Notes: a model not told the origin generated them from the letters alone. A stretch of DNA of 64,000 nucleotides from an uncultured Pelagibacteraceae bacterium (GCA_902609915.1 CACLTO010000002.1:1-64000), one strand, 5' to 3'; numbered from the stretch's first letter, positions 1-11,274 are shown. Translations and numbers: made by a program.

Positions 1-675
1 TTATTTATCATTTAATATTATTTGATTTTTTTGGCGAAAATCAATTTCTGACTTATTCTTAATTTTATTTTCATCAGATAAACGGACAAACAAATTTAGA
101 TTTTTTTCAACATTATCTTTTGACAACTTTATCAAATATCCTTTGGAAGTTTCAATATCCCATCTTTTTGATTTAAAATAATATAATTTTGTTATGTTTT
201 TAAATTCAAAATTTGATTTATCAATTTCACTCTTAAAATTTAAAAATTCATTAAGATCTAAATCACCAAATACAAATGGTAGATCAGAAGCTGAATAATT
301 ATTTTGAATTAGTTTTCCATTTGATCCAATAAAATAATCGTAGCCATTTCTTTTAGTTTGCGCAAGTATTTTTGTTTCCTTTATAAATATTTTTAGGGTT
401 GAAGGATAACTTTTGAATATTTCGAATTGATCAATAATATTAATTGAATTAATCTTTTTTTTTAAATATTGCTTATCTATGTTAAAAATATTTTTAAAAT
501 CAGCATCATAAATTATGCTTTCAATTTTTTTTCTCTCATTAATATTTAAACCTGTAATCTCTATGTTATTTATTTTTGGAAAACTTATATTTGTTAATGA
601 AATATTGTTTATTGTTACAAGAAAACAAAACAGTAATAAGTAAATTATAATTTTTTTACTTATTAATAGATGCAT
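1..675 (-). CDS. ftsQ: Cell division protein FtsQ (POTRA domain)
   Basis: N-terminal TM segment followed by a POTRA-like region (INNIEITGLNINERKKIESII); follows ddl in dcw order. Confidence 0.8.
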   Translation of the reverse strand: MHLLISKKIIIYLLLFCFLVTINNISLTNISFPKINNIEITGLNINERKKIESIIYDADFKNIFNIDKQYLKKKINSINIIDQFEIFKSYPSTLKIFIKETKILAQTKRNGYDYFIGSNGKLIQNNYSASDLPFVFGDLDLNEFLNFKSEIDKSNFEFKNITKLYYFKSKRWDIETSKGYLIKLSKDNVEKNLNLFVRLSDENKIKNKSEIDFRQKNQIILNDK

Positions 676-1570
676 CTTTTAAAATTAATTTTATTAGATT
701 TATGAAATTAATTCCATTATATGCTGATATCTCAGGTACTAAAGATAGTTTTGTCATACCAGGTTGTGTATTAATTTCTAAAAGATAAAATTTTCCTTTA
801 AAATATTTAAAATCTGATCTTGTGACCCCTCTACACCCTATCAAATTATGTACTTTAAAAGTCGTATCCATGAGAACTTTGAATTTTTTTTTAGGCAAGT
901 CTACTGGGATAATATGTTCTGTTTTAGCGTTAGAATTATATTTTGCCTGATAATCATAAAATTTTCTTTTTGGTTTAAGCTCAATTGCTCCAAGTTTCTT
1001 CTTCCCAATAATAGCTGATTGAATTTCTCTTCCAGGAATAAATTGTTCAATCATTATTTTTCTGTAATGTTTTAACAATTTTAAGTTTTTTAATAAATTA
1101 TTTTTGGTGCAAATATGCACATTTACACTAGAGCCTTCATTGATTGGTTTAATTACAACTGGAAAGTCTAACTTTTTTTTTACAAGACTTATAAGTTCTT
1201 TGTTAGTTTTGTTAAAATTATAAATGAAATATTTAGGTGTCAAAATTTTATTTTTTAAAAATATCTTTTTAGAAATTTCTTTATCCATTGCCTTGGCAGA
1301 GGCAATCACACCTGAGTGGGTGAAAGGTATACCTATTGTTTCTAGGATTGTTTGTATATATCCATCTTCACCAAACTGCCCATGTAGAGCATTAAAAATA
1401 CAATGGGGTTTGAAATTTCTTATTACAGATAATAAATCTTTATCAGGTTCGCATGTTTTGACTAAATAGTTATTTTTTTTTAATTCTTTAGCAACCTGCT
1501 TCCCAGTCTCTAAGCTGATAATTCTTTCTTTAGAAATACCACCTGAAATTATTAAAATTTTTTTTATCAA
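656..1570 (-). CDS. ddl: D-alanine--D-alanine ligase
   Basis: ATP-grasp motifs: HGQFGEDGYIQ, FPVVIKPINEGSSVNV, LLEINTQPGMT. Confidence 0.95.
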   Translation of the reverse strand: MIKKILIISGGISKERIISLETGKQVAKELKKNNYLVKTCEPDKDLLSVIRNFKPHCIFNALHGQFGEDGYIQTILETIGIPFTHSGVIASAKAMDKEISKKIFLKNKILTPKYFIYNFNKTNKELISLVKKKLDFPVVIKPINEGSSVNVHICTKNNLLKNLKLLKHYRKIMIEQFIPGREIQSAIIGKKKLGAIELKPKRKFYDYQAKYNSNAKTEHIIPVDLPKKKFKVLMDTTFKVHNLIGCRGVTRSDFKYFKGKFYLLEINTQPGMTKLSLVPEISAYNGINFINLIKLILKDASINK

Positions 1571-1571
1571 A

Positions 1572-2480
1572 TTATTCCAATATTTTAATTTCTTTATCTA
1601 ATTTTATGCCAGTTTTTTTCAAAACCATTTTTGAGACAAAATCAATTAATTTTTTCATATCATTAAATGTTGCATTACCTTTATTTACAAAAAAATTTGA
1701 ATGTTTTTCTGAAATATGTGCATCACCAAATTTAGTGTCCATGGACACTGACTCTCTTATTAATTCCCAAACTTTTTTATCTGTTTGATTTATTGGGTTT
1801 TTAAAAGTGCTTCCGCCAGTTTTAATTTTCATTGGTTGATTTTTTTCCTTAAGAGATTTCATTTTTCTTACTTCACTGTTTACTTTTTTAAAATCACTTT
1901 TCACTCCTTTAAATGAGGCGCTTAAAAAAATTAAATCTTTGGATAAATCGTTGCTTCTATAATCAAAATTAATTTCTTTTGATGGAATTGTTATTAAATT
2001 CCCTTTTTGGTCTACGGCTTGAATTGAAAGAAGAATATCTCTAAATTCTTTTCCAAAACATCCAGCATTCATTTTAATCCCCCCACCTATAGATCCTGGA
2101 ATACAAGATAAAAATTCAAACCCGCTCAAGTGATTTTCAGAGGCAAAATCAGACAAACTTTTATCTAAAACAGCACTACCAGATATAATTACATCCTCTC
2201 TTAATAAGGATATTCTATTAAAATTTTTACTGAGCTTTATCACTACTCCATCAAAAATATTATCAGGGATTAAAGTATTAGAACCTGCACCTATAATAAA
2301 AATTTTTTCCCTATTATTGAGCAATTTGAGAAATTTTACTAAGTCCTTCAAATTTTCCGCTTTATAAAAAACTTTAGACTTTCCTCCAATATTAAACCAA
2401 TTTTTTTTCTTTAAGTCTTGATCATAAATTATGTTTTTATCAAAATCTTTTAGTAAATTTTTGAGTTGATTTATATGCAT
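1572..2480 (-). CDS. murB: UDP-N-acetylmuramate dehydrogenase MurB
   Basis: FAD-binding motif GAGSNTLI, GSIGGGIKMNAGC; the ORF track starts at 2510, but ATG 2480 (MHINQ) overlaps the murC stop and is preferred. Confidence 0.93.
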   Translation of the reverse strand: MHINQLKNLLKDFDKNIIYDQDLKKKNWFNIGGKSKVFYKAENLKDLVKFLKLLNNREKIFIIGAGSNTLIPDNIFDGVVIKLSKNFNRISLLREDVIISGSAVLDKSLSDFASENHLSGFEFLSCIPGSIGGGIKMNAGCFGKEFRDILLSIQAVDQKGNLITIPSKEINFDYRSNDLSKDLIFLSASFKGVKSDFKKVNSEVRKMKSLKEKNQPMKIKTGGSTFKNPINQTDKKVWELIRESVSMDTKFGDAHISEKHSNFFVNKGNATFNDMKKLIDFVSKMVLKKTGIKLDKEIKILE

Positions 2481-3874
2481 TACATTAATTCGGGTAATTT
2501 TTTCATCCAATTTGTAATTGAACCAGCGCCCATTCCTATAACGATTTTATTTCCATAAATATTTTGTTTTAGAAATTTAGCTAATTCAATGTTATTTTTA
2601 ATCATGAATAGTTTTACTTTTGAATTTTTTATTATTTCCCTTGCAAAATTATTATAATTAAAACCTAGTTTAATTTTTTCTCCAGCTGTATAAATAGGAC
2701 ATAAAATAACTGTATTAGCATCTTTGAAACAATGGGCAAATTCATTTCTTAAATCTTTTAATCTTGATATTCTATGAGGTTGAAAAATACACACTCTTTC
2801 AAACTTATCAAAAACTTTTTTTACTCCCTCTAAAACAGATTTTATCTCTGTTGGATGATGAGCATAATCATCATAGAAATCAACTCCATTAAATGTAAAT
2901 ATCTTATTAAATCTTCGCTGAACACCTTTAAAGTTTTTCAAACCTCTTTTTATATTAGAAACCGGGATACCAACTGTAATTGCAACTGCAATTGCAGCTG
3001 CAGCGTTTCTTATATTATGAATACCTAATAATGGAATCTGAAAGTTTTTTATAATTGTTTTTTTTTTATTTGGTAAACTTATTGATAAATCAAATTTAGA
3101 GAGTAGCTTGTTTTGAATAATATTTTTAATAAGAAAATTAGCATTAGATTTAATTCCATAAGTATAAAAATTTGTATTTTTGATATCTTTTATTAATTCA
3201 TTGTTCACTTTATCATCAATACAAATAAAAGATTTTCCAAATGATGGAACTTTTCTTATAAAGTGTAAAAAATGATTTTTTAAATCATTCATAGATTTAT
3301 AAAAATCCATGTGTTCTCTATCTATATTTGTAATAATTGAGTATGTAGGAGAAATATGGGTAAAGCTTCCATCTGATTCATCTGCTTCTAATATAGACCA
3401 GTCACTTTTACCTAATTTTGCAGTACTCTTAATTGAATTTATTATACCTCCATTTATTATCGTAGGATCTAACTTAGTGTTTTCAAAAATTGAACTTACC
3501 AGAGATGTTGTGGTTGTTTTACCATGAGAGCCTACAACTACAATATTTTTCATTAAAGAAACAAGATTTGCTAACATCTTCCCTCTTTTAATTATTGGTA
3601 ATTTTTTTCTTTTAGCTTCTAGTAATTCTGGATTATTTTTTTTAATTGCTGAGGAAGTCACTACAATTGTAACATCTTTTATATTTCGTTTTTTCTGACC
3701 AATAAAAATTCTAACACTCTGTTTTTTCAATTTTTCAATATTTTTGTTTTTATTAATATCACTTCCCTGAATTTGAAAACCTTTCGCTTTCATAATCAGT
3801 GCAAGACCACTCATGCCTATTCCACCAATGCCTATAAAATGAATAGTCTCTTTTTTAGCTAATTCAATTTTCAT
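2480..3874 (-). CDS. murC: UDP-N-acetylmuramate--L-alanine ligase MurC
   Basis: HFIGIGGIGMSGLA; GSHGKTTTTSLV; DDYAHHPTEI. Confidence 0.96.
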   Translation of the reverse strand: MKIELAKKETIHFIGIGGIGMSGLALIMKAKGFQIQGSDINKNKNIEKLKKQSVRIFIGQKKRNIKDVTIVVTSSAIKKNNPELLEAKRKKLPIIKRGKMLANLVSLMKNIVVVGSHGKTTTTSLVSSIFENTKLDPTIINGGIINSIKSTAKLGKSDWSILEADESDGSFTHISPTYSIITNIDREHMDFYKSMNDLKNHFLHFIRKVPSFGKSFICIDDKVNNELIKDIKNTNFYTYGIKSNANFLIKNIIQNKLLSKFDLSISLPNKKKTIIKNFQIPLLGIHNIRNAAAAIAVAITVGIPVSNIKRGLKNFKGVQRRFNKIFTFNGVDFYDDYAHHPTEIKSVLEGVKKVFDKFERVCIFQPHRISRLKDLRNEFAHCFKDANTVILCPIYTAGEKIKLGFNYNNFAREIIKNSKVKLFMIKNNIELAKFLKQNIYGNKIVIGMGAGSITNWMKKLPELM

Positions 3875-4928
3875 TAATAGTGTCCAGTATTTTTTGGTTT
3901 ATATCATTCCATGAGTTTTGGAAATTATGTTTTTCTAAATTATTTTTTTTTACATTGTACTCAAACTTATTCATAATTAAGTGATCTAAAAACTTTTCTA
4001 AATTAATGACATTAAAGTCTTTTTGACTCATAATCCAACAACAACCTAAATTTTTATAAAAATTTGCATTTTCAAATTGATGATTATCTTTTGCTGAAAC
4101 TAAAGGGACAGTTAAAAATGGTTTATTCATCATTGATAATTCTGCTAAAGTAGATGCACCAGCGCGAGTAATACACAGGTCAGATTGATTAATAAAATCT
4201 GCTAAATTTTCCTCAAAATCAAAAATGATATTTTCAACTTCAGCCTCATCATAAATATTCTTTAAGTTATCAATATTACTTTTATTAGTTTGTTGAATAA
4301 TTTTAATTTCATTTTTTTTTGAATAATTTATAATTACATCTTTTACTATGTCATCAAATATCTTTGCTCCTTGACTGCCGCCTACAACTAAAAGGCAGAA
4401 TACTTTATTTTCTGTTTTAACCTCTCTTTTCTCATATAAATTTTTTTTAACTAATGGAGATATTATTTGAATTTTATTTTTAAGTTTTTCAGGAAAGTTT
4501 TTTAAGTTTCTTGTATAAGAAAAAATTTTGTTACAAAATCGCAAAAAGAGTTTATTTGTTCTGCCTAAAACAATATTGGGTTCAAGTAAATATATTTTGA
4601 CTCCTAAAAATTTTGCTCCCAAACAAACAGGTAATGACATGTATCCCCCTGTTGAGAAAACAATACTAATTTTGTTTTTTTTCATTAATAATACTGCTTT
4701 AATCGCCAAGTAAATTACTTGAAATATTTTAAAGATAAAAAATATATTAAAGTTTAATTTGGGTGTATTTATCAAAACAACATCATTTTTTTTATCATCT
4801 AGATATTTCAACCCCCTTAAATCAGTAGAAATAAAAACATTAAAATTTGACTGCAAATGTTCACATAGAATTTTTGCTGGCACCACATGACCTCCTGATC
4901 CCCCCGTCGAAATTAATATATTTTTCAT
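3864..4928 (-). CDS. murG: UDP-GlcNAc--lipid I N-acetylglucosaminyltransferase MurG
   Basis: N-terminal STGGSGGHVVPA; GGSQGAKIFD; RAGASTLAEL. Confidence 0.96.
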   Translation of the reverse strand: MKNILISTGGSGGHVVPAKILCEHLQSNFNVFISTDLRGLKYLDDKKNDVVLINTPKLNFNIFFIFKIFQVIYLAIKAVLLMKKNKISIVFSTGGYMSLPVCLGAKFLGVKIYLLEPNIVLGRTNKLFLRFCNKIFSYTRNLKNFPEKLKNKIQIISPLVKKNLYEKREVKTENKVFCLLVVGGSQGAKIFDDIVKDVIINYSKKNEIKIIQQTNKSNIDNLKNIYDEAEVENIIFDFEENLADFINQSDLCITRAGASTLAELSMMNKPFLTVPLVSAKDNHQFENANFYKNLGCCWIMSQKDFNVINLEKFLDHLIMNKFEYNVKKNNLEKHNFQNSWNDINQKILDTINEN

Positions 4929-6052
4929 TCAATTATTTTTCTTTTCGTTAAATTTAAAATTATTCCAGATATAATAGAAATACTTATAATTGATGATCCT
5001 CCATAACTTAAAAATGGTAAGGTCATTCCAGTAGTTGGGAATAATCTGATATTTACTCCTATATGAATCATTGCTTGCATAAGTATTAAACTAATAGAGC
5101 CAGTTAGTATTAGTTTGATCTTTTTATCATTTTGCTTGTAAACCTTTTTCAAAACCGAAAATATTAATACTAGATAAGTTAATAAAATTAGCATTATGAA
5201 GATTACTCCAAACTCTTCTGAAATAACTGAAATAATGTAGTCAGTATGAGCTTCAGGGACTCTGTTTTTTAATGTTCCCTCTCCAATACCTTTTCCAAAA
5301 AAACCTCCACTTATTATAGCTTCTAATGCTTTATCTGATTGAAAGTTATGAGTGCCCATTTCAGGATTAAAAAAAGAAAATAATCTATCTTTTATATATT
5401 TAAATTGTGGCAGGTAGCTAATGACAGACATTAAAACGATTAAAGAAATAAAAAAGACTATACTCAAAAAAAATATGCTAATTCCAGAAATAAAAATCAA
5501 AACTAACCAACTAAAACCGATTAAAAGAGTTTGACCAATATCTGGTTGAAGTATCAAAAGACACGATATCAATATAGTTAATAAAAAAGATAAGAAGTAT
5601 TTCAAATTAAAATTACTATATTTTTGAGAACAAATTATCATACTTATTATTACTATTAAAAAAGGCTTTACAAACTCAATAGGCTGTATTCTTGGCAATA
5701 CCAACAAATCAATCCATCTCTTTGAACCTTTAATCTCCACTCCGATTATAGGAACAAGGAATAACAAAACTAATGATAAGCAGAAAAATATTACAGAAAT
5801 TCTATAAATTTCTTTCTCAGGTATAAAAGAAAGGAAAAAAATTAAAAAGAAGCCGAAAAAAACAAAAACTGTATGTTTAAAAAAAAAAAAATATGTATTC
5901 GTATCTAATTTATCTGATGCAATTAGAGAAGTTGATACAAGTGAGAAAAATAAACCCACCAAAAATAAAATTAAGATCAATGATAAAATAGGTTTATCAA
6001 TACTTTTCCACCATTGATAAAAGGAGATATAACTAAATAATTTTTCTTTCAT
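4925..6052 (-). CDS. ftsW: Lipid II glycosyltransferase FtsW (SEDS family)
   Basis: Multi-TM SEDS protein; GSKRWIDL, PTTGMTLPFLSYGGSS. Confidence 0.93.
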   Translation of the reverse strand: MKEKLFSYISFYQWWKSIDKPILSLILILFLVGLFFSLVSTSLIASDKLDTNTYFFFFKHTVFVFFGFFLIFFLSFIPEKEIYRISVIFFCLSLVLLFLVPIIGVEIKGSKRWIDLLVLPRIQPIEFVKPFLIVIISMIICSQKYSNFNLKYFLSFLLTILISCLLILQPDIGQTLLIGFSWLVLIFISGISIFFLSIVFFISLIVLMSVISYLPQFKYIKDRLFSFFNPEMGTHNFQSDKALEAIISGGFFGKGIGEGTLKNRVPEAHTDYIISVISEEFGVIFIMLILLTYLVLIFSVLKKVYKQNDKKIKLILTGSISLILMQAMIHIGVNIRLFPTTGMTLPFLSYGGSSIISISIISGIILNLTKRKIIE

Positions 6053-7343
6053 CGAAATGTCTTTTTATTAATTTATTAAAATATAAGCCTCTTTCCTCGA
6101 AATTTTTAAAACTATCAAATGATGCGGAAGCTGGACTAAATAAGATCGTATTATTTAAGTGTTTCTTTTTATGAATATTCTTAAAAATTGCAGATAGTGC
6201 AAGATTTAAATTTTTAAACCTTTTTAACTCTGCCTTTTGCTTTAAATCTTTTAAAAATTTTTTAAAGTTTTTACCAAAGACATAAATCTTAATATTTTTA
6301 AAATATTTTTTTGATAACAATAATTTGTCATCTTTTTTTGGAATACCGCCAATTAACCAATGAATATTTTCATACATTTTTAATAATTCTTTCGAAGAAG
6401 AATAACTTGTAGATTTAGAGTCATTAACTATAATTAATTTATTTTTGTTATAGATAATTTCCTGCCTATAATTCAATCCCTTAAATTTATTAATGCTTTT
6501 TAATAATTTATTTGATTTTACATTAAGTTTTTTTATCATTTCTAAAACAAACGAGAGATTTGCTTGATTTGATTTTGATAAAAAATATTTGTTTCTAATT
6601 TTTTTCAAAATAAAATTATTTAACTTTGTATCTACATTTACCAGTTTAAATTTATACTTTTTTATTTCAATTCTTTTTTGAATTAGATGATCGTCTTTGT
6701 TTACAAATCCAATTGTTCCTCTTTTTTGATTATTAAAAATTTTAAATTTCGCTTCTATATAATTATTTAGATTACCATGTCTCTCTAGATGATCTGGCCC
6801 AATATTAAGGATAGCGGCAAATTTTGATGAAAAAATTTTACTATATTCTAATTGGTAAGACGAAGCCTCAATTACGAAAATTGTTTTTTTTGAAATCTTA
6901 TTTGTAGATAGTATTGGTGTACCAATATTCCCCACTAATCTTACGTCTTTTTTTTGATCTTTTAAGATATCATACAAAAGTTTGCATGTGGTAGACTTTC
7001 CGTTTGTACCAGTTATTGTAAAAGAGACATTACTATAAAATGAGCAAAAAACATCTAGATCTGTATAAATATTCTCACTTTTTTTTTTAATTAAATTTTT
7101 TAACTTACATTTTTTTATATCAATTCCTGGGCTTAATATAATCAAATCAAATTTAGTTTTTAATAATTCTTTAAAATTGAGAATTTTTCTTTTAATTGAC
7201 TTATTAATTTTAAGACCCAGGTCATCATCAAATAAATATACATCATTTTTATTTTTTAAAAAATTGAACGACGAAAGGCCACTTTTTCCTAACCCATAAA
7301 TTAGAATTTTTTTATTAAAAAAAATTTGTGAATTATCATTCAT
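6033..7343 (-). CDS. murD: UDP-N-acetylmuramoylalanine--D-glutamate ligase MurD
   Basis: Mur ligase motif TGTNGKSTTCKLL, NIGPDHLERHG; ATG 7343 (MNDNSQ) overlaps the mraY stop; ORF track starts at 7400. Confidence 0.93.
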   Translation of the reverse strand: MNDNSQIFFNKKILIYGLGKSGLSSFNFLKNKNDVYLFDDDLGLKINKSIKRKILNFKELLKTKFDLIILSPGIDIKKCKLKNLIKKKSENIYTDLDVFCSFYSNVSFTITGTNGKSTTCKLLYDILKDQKKDVRLVGNIGTPILSTNKISKKTIFVIEASSYQLEYSKIFSSKFAAILNIGPDHLERHGNLNNYIEAKFKIFNNQKRGTIGFVNKDDHLIQKRIEIKKYKFKLVNVDTKLNNFILKKIRNKYFLSKSNQANLSFVLEMIKKLNVKSNKLLKSINKFKGLNYRQEIIYNKNKLIIVNDSKSTSYSSSKELLKMYENIHWLIGGIPKKDDKLLLSKKYFKNIKIYVFGKNFKKFLKDLKQKAELKRFKNLNLALSAIFKNIHKKKHLNNTILFSPASASFDSFKNFEERGLYFNKLIKRHFDERKII

Positions 7344-8428
7344 TATCTTAGTTTTAATGTAGCTAATCCAATCATCGCTAAAATTATAGAGATTATCCAA
7401 AATCTAATTACAACTGTTGATTCGGGCCAACCTTTCTTCTCAAAATGATGGTGGATAGGTGCCATTTTAAAAACTCTTTTACCAGTAATTTTAAATGATA
7501 TTACTTGAACAATAACCGAAACAGCCTCGAGAACAAATAAACCTCCGGTAATTGCTAAAACTATTTCATGTTTTGTTATTATACCGATTGCTCCTAGTGA
7601 ACCACCCAAAGATAAGGATCCTGTATCACCCATAAAAATTTTTGCTGGAGGAGCGTTAAACCATAAAAAGCCTAAACAAGAGCCAATGATAGCTCCACAA
7701 AAAATTGAGATTTCTCCAGTTCCTTCTATGTAAGGAATTTGTAAATAATTTGAAAATACAACATTTCCTGTAACATAACTTATAAATGCAAAACAAGCTG
7801 CAACAAGTATTACAGGCACTGTGGCTAACCCATCTAATCCATCAGTGAGATTTACAGCATTCGATGAACCAATAATTACAAATATTGAAAAAGGTATAAA
7901 AAACCATCCAAGATTAATGATAAGGTTTTTAAAAAAAGGAAAGTATAGATTTGTTAAATCTTGATAGTCATTAAAGTAAACATAAAAACTCACACCAATT
8001 ATTGCTAATATTATTTGCAAGGTTAATTTTAACTTTGACGAGATACCTGAAGAGTTACTATGCTTTATTTTTTTATAATCATCGAATGCTCCAAGTAGAC
8101 CAAAAGAAATTGCGATATATACACAAAATAAAACATTTAAATTTGATAAATCCGACCAAAATAATACTGATATCAACAAACCAAACAAAATAATTACTCC
8201 ACCCATTGTTGGAGTTCCAATTTTTTTTACTATATGATCTTCTGGACCATCATTACGGATAGGATTTAAAATTTTTTGTTTTGAAAAAAATTTTATAAAA
8301 GATCCTCCTATAATTAGAACAATAACCAACGAAGTAAAAAAAGATAAACCAGTCCTAAATGTTAGGTATTTAAATACATTCAAAAAACTAAAGGGATCAA
8401 CAAAATTAAGTAAAAATTGATAAAGCAT
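7343..8428 (-). CDS. mraY: Phospho-N-acetylmuramoyl-pentapeptide transferase MraY
   Basis: GTPTMGGVIIL, NAVNLTDGLDGLA, FMGDTGSLSLGG, PIHHHFEKKGWPE. Confidence 0.97.
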   Translation of the reverse strand: MLYQFLLNFVDPFSFLNVFKYLTFRTGLSFFTSLVIVLIIGGSFIKFFSKQKILNPIRNDGPEDHIVKKIGTPTMGGVIILFGLLISVLFWSDLSNLNVLFCVYIAISFGLLGAFDDYKKIKHSNSSGISSKLKLTLQIILAIIGVSFYVYFNDYQDLTNLYFPFFKNLIINLGWFFIPFSIFVIIGSSNAVNLTDGLDGLATVPVILVAACFAFISYVTGNVVFSNYLQIPYIEGTGEISIFCGAIIGSCLGFLWFNAPPAKIFMGDTGSLSLGGSLGAIGIITKHEIVLAITGGLFVLEAVSVIVQVISFKITGKRVFKMAPIHHHFEKKGWPESTVVIRFWIISIILAMIGLATLKLR

Positions 8429-11272
8429 TTAATTCAACCTCTTTAGGTTATTTGCTATACTATTGAAACCTGTCGCATTTGAGGCTTTAATCATTAAATA
8501 ATCATAATTATCTAAATCTTTCTTAATTAATTCAAATATTTCTAATTTATTTAGTAAAATTCTTCCTCTTTTAACTTTTATAATATTGTTAAATATTTCT
8601 CTGACCATTTTTCCCATAACAAATACTTTATCAATATTTGTCTTATTAATTAAAGGAGCCATCGATCTGTGAAGTTTTTTTGAATGTGTTCCAAGTTCCA
8701 TCATATCTCCAAGCAAAAGGTATTTACGATGTTTTTTTGTGTCAATATTATCATAATTCTTTAAAGCTGATTTTAAAGATAGAGGATTAGAATTATAACT
8801 TTCATCAATTAAGTTTATTTTTTTATCACCGATCTTAATAATAGAATGATCTCCTCTTCCGGCTGGACTTCTGAAATCTAAGAAAATTTTTTCATTTAAT
8901 TCAAGTACATTTTTGTAAATACTTATTACACTTAAAGCTCCTAAAATATTATAAATATTATTTTGAAAATTATTAGATATAATAAAATTTTTAAACTTAT
9001 CGTTTATTTTAACTTTAATCTTAAATAATTTTTTAATTTTTTTTATATTAAGCAGCTTAACATTTGCTTTTTTTCTTTTAATTCCAAAAGAAATCACATT
9101 AATATTGTTATTCAAGGCAATTTTTTTATGTAATTTGAAAAAACTATCGTCTGCATTCAAGATAACGAAACCATTAGGTAATATATTTTTAATTATCTCT
9201 GCTTTAGCTAAAGCAATTTGTTTGATATTTTTAAAATTTTTTGCATGTGCATAGTTAATATTAGTTATTAGGCCAACATTTGGTTTTATAATATTTGTCA
9301 AATTATCAATCTCGCCTTTTTTATCCATGCCAACCTCTAAAATTCCAAATTCATCACTATGTTTAAAATTAAGTAAACTTAAGGGTACTCCAAATTTATT
9401 ATTATATGATTTTGGAGAAATACTAACGTTAGAAAACTTTCTTAACACATTGCCCAATAATTCTTTAAGAGTAGTTTTCCCACAACTTCCTGTAATAGCT
9501 ATTATATTTGTATCGATATTTTTTCTAAAAATTTTTGAAATTTCAGTCATAAATTTTAATGTATTTTTTACTTTTATCTGACGTTTACTATCAAATTTAT
9601 TTTGAATTTTATTTACTACAACTAATGATGCTTTATTTTTAAATGCCTCTCCAATAAATTTATTTCCATCATTTTTTTTTCCTTTAATAGCAAAAAAAAT
9701 ATCATTCTTTTTTACCTCTTTGGAGTTAATTGTTGCTTTGTCTGCTTTTACTAAAGAAATTTTATTTTTGATTTTCAATGCTTCTTTAATAATATTTATC
9801 TTTAAGTTTTTTGATAAATTAATATTTTTAAGTTTAATACAATCTAAAATGATTTTTTTATCCGAAAAGAAAATTTTCTTTTTGCCAAAATCTTGTGTTT
9901 TTTCATGACCTTTTCCAGCGACTAACAAAATATCTCCTGTGTTTAAATTTTTGATAGCCTCAGATATAGCTTGTTTTCTATCTGGAATTTCTCTTATTAA
10001 AGTGTTTTGAATACCCTGCTTAATATCATCTCTAATTTTTCCCGGATTTTCAAATCTAGGATTATCATCAGTTAAATAAATTTCGTTAGAATAATTACTT
10101 GCAATCTTTCCCATTTTGAATCTTTTTTTTTTATCTCTATTTCCTCCACAACCAAAAAGTAAAATCATTTTTTTATTTGGAAATTGCTCTTTAAGGTTTG
10201 AAAGAGATATTCTTAGCGCATCTGGTGTATGCGCATAATCAAGTATTACTTTAGACTTATTTTTGATTTTACCAATTTTTTCAAATCTTCCATCTATTGG
10301 TTTAAGTTTTGACAATACATTTAGAATCTTGATTAAACTTAAATTGCTGTTTTTTGCTGCAATAATCGCCATTAAAATATTTTTTAATTGTATTTTTCCA
10401 ATAAGATTTATATTTACTTCTCTCTTAAGATTATTGTATTTCATCTTTAATATTTGTTTCTCACCTCTAAAACTATGAGATAAAATTTGAAATTGATTTT
10501 TGCTATTATTTAAATCCCATAATCTTAATCTTCTAGAAATTGCAATTTTTTTTATTCTTTTAAATTCTGGAATTGTTTCATCTACTATTACATTTCCTTT
10601 TTTTCTTATCAAATTTTCAAATAAATACTGTTTTGCTTTAAAATATTTTTTTAAATTTTTATGATAATCTAAATGATCCTGAGATAAATTTGTAAAAATA
10701 CCTGATGAAAACTTTAATCCATCTAACCTATGTTGACTTAGGCCGTGGCTGGATGCTTCCATAATTACATTATTAATTTTTTGAGATTTTAATTTAGATA
10801 ATACTTGTCCTATTCGAATTGGGTCTATTGTAGTATTTGGTAAATTGAATCTAATATTCTTTGATTTCACACCTAAAGTTCCAATTGAAGCAACTTTTAC
10901 TTTGTTAAGTTTTAATAATTGAAAATAAAAATCTGAAACAGATGATTTTCCATTTGTTCCAGTTACAGCAATTAAATTATTTGGTTTGTTCTTGTAAATT
11001 TTAAAAGCGATTTCTGCTAAAAGTTTTCTTATATTTTTAGTATGAATAAATAAAATATCCTTTTGAAAATTTGTAATTCTTTTCTCGCTAATAATAATTT
11101 TAGAGCCTTTTTTTATTGCCGTAGAAATGAATTTATTTCCATCAATGTTGTTCCCTTTTATAGCAAAAAATATATTATCCTTTTTAATATCTTTTGAATT
11201 GAATGAAATTCCAGAAAAAAAAAATTTTTTTTTACTACTATCTATATTGGTAAAATAATTGCCTAATAACAT
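8429..11272 (-). CDS. murE-murF: Fused MurE-MurF Mur ligases (947 aa)
   Basis: Two complete Mur ligase modules: TGTNGKSSVSDFYFQ with DNPR (meso-DAP motif) in the N half; TGSCGKTTLKELL and DESYNSNPLS in the C half. Confidence 0.93.
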   Translation of the reverse strand: MLLGNYFTNIDSSKKKFFFSGISFNSKDIKKDNIFFAIKGNNIDGNKFISTAIKKGSKIIISEKRITNFQKDILFIHTKNIRKLLAEIAFKIYKNKPNNLIAVTGTNGKSSVSDFYFQLLKLNKVKVASIGTLGVKSKNIRFNLPNTTIDPIRIGQVLSKLKSQKINNVIMEASSHGLSQHRLDGLKFSSGIFTNLSQDHLDYHKNLKKYFKAKQYLFENLIRKKGNVIVDETIPEFKRIKKIAISRRLRLWDLNNSKNQFQILSHSFRGEKQILKMKYNNLKREVNINLIGKIQLKNILMAIIAAKNSNLSLIKILNVLSKLKPIDGRFEKIGKIKNKSKVILDYAHTPDALRISLSNLKEQFPNKKMILLFGCGGNRDKKKRFKMGKIASNYSNEIYLTDDNPRFENPGKIRDDIKQGIQNTLIREIPDRKQAISEAIKNLNTGDILLVAGKGHEKTQDFGKKKIFFSDKKIILDCIKLKNINLSKNLKINIIKEALKIKNKISLVKADKATINSKEVKKNDIFFAIKGKKNDGNKFIGEAFKNKASLVVVNKIQNKFDSKRQIKVKNTLKFMTEISKIFRKNIDTNIIAITGSCGKTTLKELLGNVLRKFSNVSISPKSYNNKFGVPLSLLNFKHSDEFGILEVGMDKKGEIDNLTNIIKPNVGLITNINYAHAKNFKNIKQIALAKAEIIKNILPNGFVILNADDSFFKLHKKIALNNNINVISFGIKRKKANVKLLNIKKIKKLFKIKVKINDKFKNFIISNNFQNNIYNILGALSVISIYKNVLELNEKIFLDFRSPAGRGDHSIIKIGDKKINLIDESYNSNPLSLKSALKNYDNIDTKKHRKYLLLGDMMELGTHSKKLHRSMAPLINKTNIDKVFVMGKMVREIFNNIIKVKRGRILLNKLEIFELIKKDLDNYDYLMIKASNATGFNSIANNLKRLN

Positions 11273-11274
11273 TG

